Source of the DNA: Janthinobacterium sp. FW305-129
GTDB lineage: Bacteria > Pseudomonadota > Gammaproteobacteria > Burkholderiales > Burkholderiaceae_D
Direction of reading: 5' to 3'
DNA: 64,000 nucleotides
NCBI RefSeq assembly: GCF_020858115.1
Contig: NZ_JACYMM010000002.1
Location: 186,001-250,000, forward strand
The notes under the pieces are model-generated. The model had not been told where the DNA came from and did no database searches. It saw nothing but the letters and a program-made list of their open reading frames with translations. Numbering within the stretch: the first letter of the stretch is position 1; each line of letters opens with the position of its first letter. Both the position numbers and the translations under genes were made by a program. Below are positions 34,222 through 41,666 of the stretch, in pieces.

Positions 34222-34454
34222 CCACCCTGACCGATTCACCGCGGCAAATCGCCCTGGGCGACCGCGTGACATTCGATACCGATGAAGGCTACCAGGCCGG
34301 CACCGTCAACGACTTGCGCCGTGATGTGGGCAATGGCGAGCTGCATGCGTGGGTGGAGCTGGATCACCAGTGGGCGGGCATGTTCCGGGCCGTACCGCTG
34401 GGCGCGCTGCAGTCTGCAAGCGTTGCAGCGCCGTGTGCGGAACTCGCAAGATGA
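34215..34454 (+). CDS. Small hypothetical protein, SH3/KOW-like beta pattern
   Basis: A 79-residue protein starting MLTTLTDSPRQIALGDRVTFDTDEGY. GDRVTFDTDEGYQAGTVNDL and AWVELDHQWAGMFRAVPL suggest a small beta-barrel, but I cannot assign a family. The ATG at 34215 lies inside the end of the preceding short gene. The methyltransferase GTG follows 11 bases after the stop. Confidence 0.55.
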   Translation: MLTTLTDSPRQIALGDRVTFDTDEGYQAGTVNDLRRDVGNGELHAWVELDHQWAGMFRAVPLGALQSASVAAPCAELAR

Positions 34455-34464
34455 GGCTACCCCG

Positions 34465-35373
34465 GTGAGCGCTTTTTACAACGAAATTGACCCATACGCA
34501 GCCGCTTGGCTGCGCAACCTGATAAAGGCCGGCCACATAGCGCCGGGAATTGTTGATGAACGATCGATCGAAGATATTTGTCCCGACGAGCTCGTCGACT
34601 ACACGCAATGCCACTTTTTCGCTGGCGTTGGAGTTTGGTCCTATGCTCTTCGTCGCGCAGGATGGGACGACGCGCGACCAGTCTGGACAGGCAGTTGCCC
34701 GTGCCAGCCTTTCAGCTCGGCAGGCAAAGGAACTGGGTTTGCTGACCAGCGGCACCTGTGGCCAGCCTTCCAGCACCTTATCAGCGAGTCGCGCCCTGCA
34801 GCAGTCTTTGGAGAACAGGTTGCAGGCAAGGACGTCGATGCTTGGATCGACCTTGTACAAGATGACTTGGAAGCCTTGGGTTACACCTTCGGGGCGGTCG
34901 CGTTCCCGTCTGCGAGCATCGGCGCGCCGCACATCCGCGACCGCACCTACTGGGTGGGTTACACCAACGACACGGGACCACAAGGATACGCCCGGCATGG
35001 TAGCCCAGCGAGACGGCAAGGACCGGGTCGACCAGCTACCGCGCCAGGCCTATCTGGCGGGCTGGCCAACGCCACAGGCAAGCGACTCGACGGGTGGAGG
35101 CCAGGCCTGCCGGGCAATGGGAGAGACACGGCACGGCTCCAATCTGAACGACTTTGCGATGCTGGCGATGGACTCCCCGGCCCGGTTAACGGCCTCTGGC
35201 GATCTGCTGACTGGCTTACATGCCGGGATGGAAGGTGGCGGCCAGTTGAACCCAGCACATTCCCGCTGGCTCATGGGGCTCCCGCCCGAGTGGGACGCCT
35301 GCGCGCCTACGGCAACGCGATCAACGCAGAGCAAGCGCGCATCTTTATCGAATCGGTAATGGAGACGACGTGA
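34465..35373 (+). CDS. Phage C5 DNA cytosine methyltransferase
   Basis: A 302-residue enzyme from a GTG at 34465. Motif I is [19 protein letters not shown] (49–67), motif [16 protein letters not shown] with catalytic Cys80, VFGEQVAG is in the motif VI position, [12 protein letters not shown] is motif VIII-like, and [12 protein letters not shown] near the end is motif X. The stretch [17 protein letters not shown]...[14 protein letters not shown] is the usual C-terminus of phage enzymes. It probably methylates phage DNA against host restriction. An 810-nt second frame lies fully inside this gene. Between motifs VIII and X the sequence is low in recognisable motifs. Confidence 0.9.
   Translation: MSAFYNEIDPYAAAWLRNLIKAGHIAPGIVDERSIEDICPDELVDYTQCHFFAGVGVWSYALRRAGWDDARPVWTGSCPCQPFSSAGKGTGFADQRHLWPAFQHLISESRPAAVFGEQVAGKDVDAWIDLVQDDLEALGYTFGAVAFPSASIGAPHIRDRTYWVGYTNDTGPQGYARHGSPARRQGPGRPATAPGLSGGLANATGKRLDGWRPGLPGNGRDTARLQSERLCDAGDGLPGPVNGLWRSADWLTCRDGRWRPVEPSTFPLAHGAPARVGRLRAYGNAINAEQARIFIESVMETT
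34550..35359 (+). CDS. Overprinted ORF inside the methyltransferase gene
   Basis: A 269-residue frame without stop, +1 relative to the methyltransferase. Its translation looks like a real protein: [40 protein letters not shown], two W-(V/P)-T-P blocks ([12 protein letters not shown] and [13 protein letters not shown]), and the C-terminus [14 protein letters not shown]...[22 protein letters not shown]. From memory, these blocks occur in annotated phage proteins, some labelled methyltransferase. The start is uncertain (ATG 34550, or an internal ATG). It might be a genuine dual-coding region, or a relic from which free-standing relatives arose. Role unknown. Confidence 0.55.
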   Translation: MLMNDRSKIFVPTSSSTTRNATFSLALEFGPMLFVAQDGTTRDQSGQAVARASLSARQAKELGLLTSGTCGQPSSTLSASRALQQSLENRLQARTSMLGSTLYKMTWKPWVTPSGRSRSRLRASARRTSATAPTGWVTPTTRDHKDTPGMVAQRDGKDRVDQLPRQAYLAGWPTPQASDSTGGGQACRAMGETRHGSNLNDFAMLAMDSPARLTASGDLLTGLHAGMEGGGQLNPAHSRWLMGLPPEWDACAPTATRSTQSKRASLSNR

Positions 35374-35561
35374 CCCACAAGCTATCCAGTCAACAAATCG
35401 AACCACAAACTAAAAAGATGGACCAGTACACCGAATTTTGCCGACTGCGCGATTATCGCAAGCCAGGCGCTGAGGTGCCGCAATACACGGAGGCCGAAGC
35501 GTTTGCTTTGGCGGTACAAACCGATTCCGAGAATAGGAAAAAGAAATGCTTCGCTACATGA
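35370..35561 (+). CDS. Small hypothetical protein upstream of excisionase
   Basis: A 63-residue protein starting at a GTG that overlaps the methyltransferase stop (GTGA): [20 protein letters not shown]. Its stop overlaps the excisionase ATG by four bases (ATGA). The double overlap supports translation. No family recognised. Confidence 0.5.
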   Translation: MTHKLSSQQIEPQTKKMDQYTEFCRLRDYRKPGAEVPQYTEAEAFALAVQTDSENRKKKCFAT

Positions 35562-35824
35562 CCATACCGAAGTTCTCTACCGAGTCGGGTTACACGCCCG
35601 ACGCAATCAGAACAAAGATCCGGGACGGGATCTGGCCGAAAGATGCCGTCTGGATCAAGGCACCAGACAATCGAATTTTAATTGACGTGAAAGGGTATGA
35701 ATCATGGGTAGAGACGGGCGAGGTGTTAAAGCTGCATCGGAAAGCAGCATCGAAATCACCTTCATGTATCGCGGCACCAGGTGCAGGGAAAGGATCGCGC
35801 TCAAGCCCACCTCCGCTAATCTGA
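35558..35824 (+). CDS. Excisionase-like DNA-binding protein
   Basis: An 88-residue protein starting MTIPKFSTESGYTPDAIRTKI. The block GYTPDAIRTKIRDGIWPKDAVWIKAPDNRILIDVKGYESWVE is a winged-helix excisionase pattern (helix-turn-helix then a beta wing). It lies directly upstream of int and overlaps it by about 120 bases, so the two are coupled. It should bend DNA at att to favour excision. The Ser/Pro-rich C-terminal 30 residues lie entirely in the overlap with int and may be dispensable. Confidence 0.8.
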   Translation: MTIPKFSTESGYTPDAIRTKIRDGIWPKDAVWIKAPDNRILIDVKGYESWVETGEVLKLHRKAASKSPSCIAAPGAGKGSRSSPPPLI

Positions 35825-36849
35825 AACGGGCCGAGAACCACCGGGCGGCGATCCTGCACGCTATCGCCACCAACAGCTTTGACTACACGGCCACCTTTCC
35901 GCAATCGTCCAATGCCGTCAAATTCGCTGACCAGGTGGGGGATGTCCAGACCATCGAGGCGTTCCTGGACAAGTGGCTGGACAGGCAGAAAAAGCACCTC
36001 AAGGCCAGCACATACAACGGCTATCGCAAGATAGTCGTTGGCCAGCTGATCCCCTGGTTCGGCACCATCATGCTGTCGGCACTGCGAAAGAAGGATGTAC
36101 GGGCGAAGCTTGAACCCATGAACGCGACCAACAAGACCATGGCCAACATCCAGAGCGTGCTGCGCAAGGCACTGGACGATGCAATAGAGGACGAGCTGAT
36201 CGAGGTCAATCCTCTCGCGCGCTGGTGCTATTCCAAGGTCGAGGCGCCGCAGTCGAAGGACGATATCGACCCGTTCACGAAGGAAGAGCAGGCGGCCATT
36301 TTCGCTCAGGCAACCGGACAGGGGCGCAACCTGTTGCAGTTTGCGTTCTGGACAGGCCTGCGCACGTCCGAACTGGTGGCACTGGATTGGGCCGATGTGG
36401 ACTTCGTGCGCGGCGTCGTGTTGGTGACGCGTGCCCTCACGCAGCACTCCAAGGTGGCAGAGGGTACGAAAACGAACGCCGGCCGGCGCGAAGTCAAGCT
36501 GCTGGAGCGCGCCATGCACGCCTTGCAAGAGCAAAAGGCATTCACTTGGGCGAAAGGTGAGGAAGTGTTTCAAAATCCGCGCCTGGAACGGCGCTGGGAG
36601 GGGGATCAGCCGATCAGAAAGACTTTATGGACCGGCATCCTGCAACACGCTGGTGTGCGGTATCGCAACCCTTATCAGACGCGGCACACCTACGCCAGCA
36701 TGATGCTCTCGGCCGGTGAACACCCTATGTGGGTAGCAAAACAGATGGGGCATGCTGACTGGACGATGATTGCCAGGGTTTACGGGCGTTGGATGCCGGA
36801 TGCAGATCAAACGGCCGGATCAAAAGCAGAAATTGTGTTCGGTCTTTAA
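35704..36849 (+). CDS. Phage integrase, tyrosine recombinase
   Basis: A 381-residue recombinase. The N-terminus MGRDGRGVKAASESSIEITFMYRG is the arm-binding domain, followed by the SAM-like core-binding domain (LDKWLDRQKKHLKASTYNGYRK) and the catalytic domain. Catalytic residues are seen in WTGLRTSELVAL (Arg), TRHTYASMM (His-x-x-x of the R/H box) and MGHADWTMIARVYGRW (His and nucleophile Tyr). It acts at the 26-bp ssrA core whose copies flank the element. attR lies 1.4 kb downstream; the gap is filled by one convergent cargo gene. Confidence 0.95.
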   Translation: MGRDGRGVKAASESSIEITFMYRGTRCRERIALKPTSANLKRAENHRAAILHAIATNSFDYTATFPQSSNAVKFADQVGDVQTIEAFLDKWLDRQKKHLKASTYNGYRKIVVGQLIPWFGTIMLSALRKKDVRAKLEPMNATNKTMANIQSVLRKALDDAIEDELIEVNPLARWCYSKVEAPQSKDDIDPFTKEEQAAIFAQATGQGRNLLQFAFWTGLRTSELVALDWADVDFVRGVVLVTRALTQHSKVAEGTKTNAGRREVKLLERAMHALQEQKAFTWAKGEEVFQNPRLERRWEGDQPIRKTLWTGILQHAGVRYRNPYQTRHTYASMMLSAGEHPMWVAKQMGHADWTMIARVYGRWMPDADQTAGSKAEIVFGL

Positions 36850-36876
36850 GAATTAAGTCTACCAGTTCAGAAAATT

Positions 36877-38088
36877 TCATGACCCGGCAATCGGGGCATG
36901 ACTTTTCGTATTTCCAGTCGCAGGCTTATAAGGCGGCTTCGCATCGATGTGCAGCTCCTTCACCAGCGCTAGCGACAGTGGCTGACCGCTGGCGTTGAGC
37001 AAGATCGTCGCAGTCGATTCTTCTCGGATAGCAGGCAAGATCGAGGTCAATTCAATTTCCGATATCGACGTGATTTTCTTGTAGTTCAGAAGAAAATCGC
37101 GAAAGCTCTGCTGTTTTTCCAGCGGAAATGACACAGGGTATCTTTCTTTGCTCGTTTTCACACCCTGATTTTGGGAGTGCTTTTTTTTACCTTCTTTATT
37201 GAAATACGTGGCGACTACAGCGAGTTTTTCAAACAGTACGGTGTTGACCTCTTGATTCTTCGGCTTTGCCGGCCACATGACGTATACGAATTCTGTGTAG
37301 GCTTTTGGCCGGACCTGCTTTTGCAGATTGAGCAACCTGCTCAGTTGGTAATTCTCTGCCTCGTGGGCGAGATCGGCCTCCTCGGGCGCACCGTCTGCAA
37401 GTGCGCTCTCCAAGCGCATGGTCGCCGCATCCTCCCACCCGCCCGTCTCGTTCTCGCCGCTTGCTGCAGGGACGTCGCCCCGATCATCGCTGCCGCCGTC
37501 TTCGCGAGTTTCCTGCTTCTTTTGGGAAAATGCCTTGCGCCTGATGTTCACTGTCTTGGGGGCCGCCGCGGTGAGTCTCTTAGCTTGCGCCACGATCACG
37601 CGATAGACGGTGGCGCCCTCTTCATGGTCGACAAAGATAAGGCTGAAATCGGCACCCAACACGGTTTCTTCCTTATCGCTGTAGTGCTGATAGAGGATTC
37701 GCACGTCAGCCTCATCTTGCGGCCAGACCCAGAGGCGCGGCCACATTTCGCTGGCAGCGGCCAGTGAGGCGGCAAAGGCCGCGCTCACGGCCTCCTCGCC
37801 CATCCCGGAATAGAGAGCGCCCTCGTGCAGCAGGTAGAAAGTCTCGTCGATGATCACCTCGATCATTGGGGCCGGCGCGCCGGTTGTCTTCTCGACGGCT
37901 TCGTGCTTCTGGACGGCTTTTTTCTGACGGACGGCCGCGATCACTTGCTGAACGGCCTGGACGGCCTGTGTATACGGGGCGGTTTTCTCTGACATGGAGG
38001 ATTTGTAGGAACCTTGCTTTCTGTTTGAGGGATTCATGTTTTTCTGGCTGCTGTGTCTACGGCGGTTGAGGGACAACGTTTCAGGCAT
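36877..38088 (-). CDS. PD-(D/E)xK-like cargo protein between int and attR
   Basis: A 403-residue protein from the ATG at 38088; internal ATG codons at 38037 and 37995 are equally possible since no clear Shine-Dalgarno marks any. Residues 139–171 read KEETVLGADFSLIFVDHEEG...VYRVIVAQAKR: an upstream Glu, Asp147 and Gln168-x-Lys170 in the order and spacing of PD-(D/E)xK nucleases of the QxK type. The N-terminal region is helical (QAVQAVQQVIAAVRQKKAVQ) and a charged low-complexity linker (about 190–240) leads to a second domain. It lies convergent to int next to attR, a usual cargo site. A defence nuclease is inferred, not shown. Confidence 0.6.
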   Translation of the reverse strand: MPETLSLNRRRHSSQKNMNPSNRKQGSYKSSMSEKTAPYTQAVQAVQQVIAAVRQKKAVQKHEAVEKTTGAPAPMIEVIIDETFYLLHEGALYSGMGEEAVSAAFAASLAAASEMWPRLWVWPQDEADVRILYQHYSDKEETVLGADFSLIFVDHEEGATVYRVIVAQAKRLTAAAPKTVNIRRKAFSQKKQETREDGGSDDRGDVPAASGENETGGWEDAATMRLESALADGAPEEADLAHEAENYQLSRLLNLQKQVRPKAYTEFVYVMWPAKPKNQEVNTVLFEKLAVVATYFNKEGKKKHSQNQGVKTSKERYPVSFPLEKQQSFRDFLLNYKKITSISEIELTSILPAIREESTATILLNASGQPLSLALVKELHIDAKPPYKPATGNTKSHAPIAGS

Positions 38089-38264
38089 GTTAGGAAAAAC
38101 CCGTCATTCCGGTCGAGCTGTACGCTTGCCCCACAGCCCCTTAAAAATTCCCCAAACCTTATTCGTGAGTGTTCGCTGCTGGCAGATAGCTGCCTGTGCT
38201 GGTTGATTGTCTGCATTTTGCCAGCAAAACCTTCAAGATGCCTAAAAAATCTAAGTTTACGGTA

Positions 38265-38290
38265 GGTTCGATTCCCGCCGTCTCCACCAC
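38265..38290 (+). repeat. attR core of the prophage (26-bp direct repeat)
   Basis: An exact copy of 2611–2636, that is, the last 25 bases of tmRNA plus one C. It is the host's original ssrA 3' end left beyond the inserted phage. Confidence 0.95.
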
Positions 38291-38291
38291 C

Positions 38292-38344
38292 GAATAAATA
38301 AAAAGGGCTTCCCCGTTTTGGCGGGGAGGCCCTTTTTATTTATT
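38292..38344 (+). terminator. Original ssrA terminator, displaced by the prophage
   Basis: A long, nearly perfect inverted repeat (AATAAATAAAAAGGGC ... GGCCCTTTTTATTTATT, with an inner CCCCG/CGGGG stem) starts two bases after attR. In an empty site it would follow tmRNA directly, so it is the native terminator, now 35.6 kb away. Confidence 0.85.
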
Positions 38345-38710
38345 CCATGCATGCAGAACGCGGGCGTCGAATCCGCGTCCGGTACGGGCGCGGGGGTTGT
38401 GCGGGGCCTTCGGCGAGCGCAGCTCGGCGCCGCACAACCGGGTTGCGCTTGCAAGCGCAACCCTCTCCGATTCGTCTGGCTAGCTTTTGCGCCGCAGGCG
38501 GTTTTTCCTAACAACAACATCAACTGCTCAGGCCGTATACGAATGGCGGACCTGACCCTTGCCTACACTCCATACATGCGAAGCACGGGTATCCGGTACG
38601 GGCACGAGGGGCTTCAGCAAACGCAGATCAGCGCCAAAAAACCGAGTTGTACTTGCAAGCGCAACCTACTCCAATTCTTCTGGCTAGCTTTTGCGCCGCA
38701 GGCAGTTTCT
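38345..38710. repeat. Non-coding region with an imperfect ~204-bp-spaced direct repeat
   Basis: A 25-base exact match (TCTGGCTAGC followed by TTTTGCGCCGCAGGC) occurs at 38475–38499 and 38679–38703, 204 bases apart. Around it each copy has similar blocks: CCAT.CATGC, TCCGGTACGGGC, and an inverted-repeat-rich GTTG..CTTGCAAGCGCAACC. Together they suggest a tandem duplication of about 150–200 bases. Short open frames here (for example 38318–38722) do not look coding. Confidence 0.65.
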
Positions 38711-38732
38711 ACTAACTCCTGAGAAGTGAAAA

Positions 38733-39806
38733 TTACTCAACAATCGAAAACTTGCTTCGTGCAATTTTTTCAAGGTGCGTCAAAAATTCGTGAGTGTCAA
38801 GAAAATAGTTCGGGTATGCACGCTTTAGAGATTCAATAGAGCCTGCAGCAACCAATACTACTTGTGTCCCGGTCAATTTAGCTTCTCGTTCAGCGCTGCT
38901 GTACTGCGTATTTGCCTCTTCTAGCTTATCCCTTGCAAACGAGGTGATTTTCACATTAGAGTCATCTCCCGTAAGTTGAAGTTCAACTAAGTAGTACGCG
39001 GCCCTTTTCTTTCCGGTAGTGGGAATTGCACGTACTGCACTACTAAATCGTTCGAGCTTTTCTCTCACTCCTAGACGCTCGGAGTCTTCTTTCGTCTTCC
39101 TATACGTTTCAGCCTTTGATAGGTGTTCATATCCTGGCACGAGTGGCATTTTCTCGGAATGGGCAAAAGCCGAAGATACAAGTGCAAAAAAATTTAGCCA
39201 TTCATCCGGTCCTTCGCTCGACTTCAAAGAATGCCGAAGGAATGTCCCCATTGTTTCAACTGCCGTAGCCCATGCGTGCTGTAGCTTAGTTCGCATTTGA
39301 AGTTCAAGTTGAAGGCCATCATAAGGTGAGTCGTATCGTAGTTTATACCTATAAATAAGATGAACACTGCGATATCCAGATTCTTTTGGTTCTTTCACAT
39401 AATCATATTCGGAAACTAATGTATGTGTAAAAATCGTAGTTTTATATTCTTGGTGGAGAATCTGAAGCTGCGGCAATGAATTTACAACGGCTCGCAATCC
39501 ACCGATATCTTGCATCCGAGCCAAATTCATTCCTTTTATTCGTTGGAGTTTATTTATAATCGAAGGTGTTCTTTTAAGCCGTTGTGCAACAAGTGCATCA
39601 GGATCAATTTTTTTTAGTTTATTCCTTAAAGTTGCTTGAAACGTATTTATCGGGTAACCGTGACAAGCTCTCCAGTTCGTAAGAACAAGAAATGCATCAT
39701 GCCAAGCCTCCATGTCAAAATCACCTTCACTCTCCTCGAAATTTACCAACGTATATCCTGCTCGCTGCACTTGCTTCCGTGAAAATTCTGGTATGGGAAA
39801 GCTCAT
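38733..39806 (-). CDS. RelA/SpoT synthetase-domain protein without hydrolase domain
   Basis: A 357-residue A+T-rich gene just outside attR. The (p)ppGpp-synthetase fold is visible: RIKGMNLARMQDIGGLRAVV (89–108), YDYVKEPKESGYRSVHLIYRY (134–154), and LELQMRTKLQHAWATAVETM (167–186), with the acidic E-x-Q-x-RT motif intact. There is no HD hydrolase, TGS or ACT domain; the C-terminal half (about 190–357) is specific to this group. Relatives include alarmone synthetases and toxic nucleotide-modifying enzymes of phage-defence and toxin-antitoxin systems. Which this is cannot be told from sequence. Confidence 0.8.
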   Translation of the reverse strand: MSFPIPEFSRKQVQRAGYTLVNFEESEGDFDMEAWHDAFLVLTNWRACHGYPINTFQATLRNKLKKIDPDALVAQRLKRTPSIINKLQRIKGMNLARMQDIGGLRAVVNSLPQLQILHQEYKTTIFTHTLVSEYDYVKEPKESGYRSVHLIYRYKLRYDSPYDGLQLELQMRTKLQHAWATAVETMGTFLRHSLKSSEGPDEWLNFFALVSSAFAHSEKMPLVPGYEHLSKAETYRKTKEDSERLGVREKLERFSSAVRAIPTTGKKRAAYYLVELQLTGDDSNVKITSFARDKLEEANTQYSSAEREAKLTGTQVVLVAAGSIESLKRAYPNYFLDTHEFLTHLEKIARSKFSIVE

Positions 39807-40234
39807 AAAAATCCTTAGATCAATATATTTATTTACACAATACTACATCAAAATTTTACTTATGGAAAAAAATTTCCAAAAAAATATAATCCAACGCAAA
39901 CAATGAGCCTGATAAAATCGCAGAGGTCACTCATATTCCAGTTTGGAAAAATTTTCTATCGTTACAACCAGTATGGGGCTCAATATATTTTCAATCTATG
40001 CATCCTGCGACAAGGTCAATTCCAGCAAAAATACAAACATATTTTGACAAAAATCAATTTTCGACAATCATCTCAACCACCCTGCCAACGCCCGTTATTT
40101 TTTACTTTAATTTCTCATATTGGAGGGAGTAACCCTACTCCAGTTTCTGATTTCTCATAGATTCAGATAAACAAATTAACTCATATCACTATCTATCTTT
40201 GCCTGCAATCGTTACCGGCCACCATGTAGTTAAC
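39807..40234. other. A+T-rich intergenic region, nothing recognised
   Basis: The 428 bases upstream of the RelA/SpoT-domain gene are strongly A+T-rich up to about 40200, where host-like composition returns. It should contain the promoter of that gene. I see no tRNA, IS end or further att copy. A short frame at 39903–40160 has no coding character. Confidence 0.5.
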
Positions 40235-40681
40235 TCAATTTACCACCAAAGCCCCGATCGCCCGCCGATACTTCGCTATCCTCTCCAGATCCTTCCGCGT
40301 CGGCGCCCCTATCCTCGACAAGTCGCTGTTCTCGGCCAGATCCGCCAGCTTGACGGCCTTGCCGACCGGGTCCAGGGCCGCGCGGGCGATGAAATCCTCG
40401 TACGATTCGCCCTCGACCTTGGTCACGGCGCGCACGGCGTCGATGACTTCTTGCGAGAATCCTTCGTGCGCCAGGTCGTCGAAGGTGATTTTTCCGCCGC
40501 TGTCTTCCACCACGTCATGCAGTACGGCGACAATTTGTTGGGCGCCGGGGGCGACGCGCAGCATCACGCGCAAGGGGTGCAGTATGTAGGGCGCGCCGCC
40601 CTTGTCCGTCTGGCCGGCATGGGTGGCGGCGGCGATTTCAATCGCGCGTTCCAGGGTGCCGCGTCTTGCGTGTTCACTCAT
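40235..40681 (-). CDS. HD-domain guanosine polyphosphate hydrolase-like protein
   Basis: A 148-residue single-domain HD protein. His21 (THAGQTDKGG), His35 (YILHPLRV), His55-Asp56 in AVLHDVVEDSG with Glu59-Asp60, and KLADLAENSD reproduce the metal and substrate residues of the RelA/SpoT hydrolase domain. It resembles small alarmone hydrolases. Its G+C content and codon use are host-like, unlike the synthetase-domain gene 430 bases downstream on the same strand. A membrane-protein gene lies just upstream. Confidence 0.82.
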   Translation of the reverse strand: MSEHARRGTLERAIEIAAATHAGQTDKGGAPYILHPLRVMLRVAPGAQQIVAVLHDVVEDSGGKITFDDLAHEGFSQEVIDAVRAVTKVEGESYEDFIARAALDPVGKAVKLADLAENSDLSRIGAPTRKDLERIAKYRRAIGALVVN

Positions 40682-40694
40682 GTTTACTCCTTGT

Positions 40695-41534
40695 TCACTC
40701 CAAGTTGGTTGCTGACCCCGTTGCGCGCCAGCCGCGGCGCTGCAAATGGCAAACGCTGCTGCACAGCAAGACTGGCACCAGTAAATTGAGCACCGGTATC
40801 AGCATCAGCAAACACAGCAGTAGTCCCAGGGCAAAGATCGCCGGGCGCTGTGCGCGGCGCAACACCGCTTGCTGTTGCTCGTCGAGCACATCCTTTGCCG
40901 CCGCGCCATAGATCGCTTGCACGTTCCAGGCCAGCAGACAAGCAATCAGCACGCACATGGCCCACACGGGGATCAGCAGGGAAAGCAGCAGCAACAGGCG
41001 GCGCCACCAGGCCGGGCGTGCGGCGGACAGCGCCAGGCTTGCCGGCGCTTGCCAGCCGGCATAGCGGCGCGCCGCCACCGCCTTGGCGCGCGCCAGCAAG
41101 AACCAGCGCAGCGGCAAGCGCGCCGTGCCGATGGCGCCGACAATAAAGACCATGACATAGAACAAGGTGGCCAGCGCCAGCAAGGCCAGGGCGATCTGGC
41201 CGATCGACAACAGGGCTTGGGCAGCGCTGCCCAGACTGCCGGCGATATTGCCCATCTGAGAAAGCGTGGCAGGCCCGTTGGCCAATGTCCCGATGCCATC
41301 CATCACGCCCAGGCCCAGCAGGCCAGTGACGGACACCAGCGCCAGCATGGCGCTCAGCTCGACAAAAAAACGGCCGAAGCAGCTATACAGCCCCAGCCAC
41401 AACGCCACGACCGCCATGCACCACAGCGCGGAGCGCCACCACAGCCCCGCATGACGCGCATCGCGCAATCCCAGGCCGATGCACGTGAAGGCTTCGCGCC
41501 AGGCCAGCAGCCAGGTTTGCAATGTTTGTGTCAC
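40695..41534 (-). CDS. EI24-domain/CysZ-like membrane protein
   Basis: About 279 residues from a GTG at 41534 (VTQTLQTWLLAWREAFTCIGLGLRD); another GTG is at 41546. Several long hydrophobic segments (SALWCMAVVALWLGLYSCF; MLALVSVTGLLGLGVMD; FYVMVFIVGAIGTA; LLLLLSLLIPVWAMCVLIACLL; IFALGLLLCLLMLIPVLNLLVPVL) with IPVLNLLVPVLLCSSVCHL near the end fit EI24-type inner membrane proteins, some of which carry sulphate. The substrate is unknown. It lies 14 bases upstream of the HD gene on the same strand, so probably in one operon. Confidence 0.7.
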   Translation of the reverse strand: MTQTLQTWLLAWREAFTCIGLGLRDARHAGLWWRSALWCMAVVALWLGLYSCFGRFFVELSAMLALVSVTGLLGLGVMDGIGTLANGPATLSQMGNIAGSLGSAAQALLSIGQIALALLALATLFYVMVFIVGAIGTARLPLRWFLLARAKAVAARRYAGWQAPASLALSAARPAWWRRLLLLLSLLIPVWAMCVLIACLLAWNVQAIYGAAAKDVLDEQQQAVLRRAQRPAIFALGLLLCLLMLIPVLNLLVPVLLCSSVCHLQRRGWRATGSATNLE

Positions 41535-41666
41535 GCTAGTGGGCACTCCGCGATGAGGGGTGGATACGTCGATCCGGATGTTGCCGATTGTACATGGACA
41601 CGGCGGGCGCACGCGCCACCGAGGACGCAGCGCACAGCCCACGCCGGCCCCGCCCCTTCAAAATTG

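Larger units (their letters stand above)
2611..38290. mobile_element. P2-like prophage integrated in ssrA
   Basis: The element is bounded by the 26-bp repeat at attL and attR and is about 35.65 kb long counting one att copy. It contains the P2-type module order (Q, P | O N M L X, lysis, R S, V W J I H, FI FII, E E', T U D, repressor, Ogr, gpA, xis, int), so it encodes a contractile-tailed myovirus. Every core structural gene I would expect is present and open apart from a shifted C-terminus in the tail fibre, so it may be inducible. Cargo genes stand out by lower G+C content. Confidence 0.95.

Noticed and set aside
38257..38523. Minus-strand frame beginning near attR with WWRRRESN at its C-terminus
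   Set aside because: That end is just a translation of the tmRNA 3' end and attR; such frames are common false genes next to tRNA or tmRNA.
38318..38722. 134-codon plus-strand frame beyond attR
   Set aside because: It is made of the two copies of the imperfect direct repeat and shows no start signal or protein-like pattern.
39903..40160. 85-codon frame upstream of the synthetase-domain gene
   Set aside because: A+T-rich, no Shine-Dalgarno, no motif; more likely promoter DNA.
39807..40234. A further att copy marking a second element around the synthetase-domain gene
   Set aside because: I looked for the TTCGATTCCCGCCG core beyond 38290 and found none, so the outer border of that foreign DNA is unknown.
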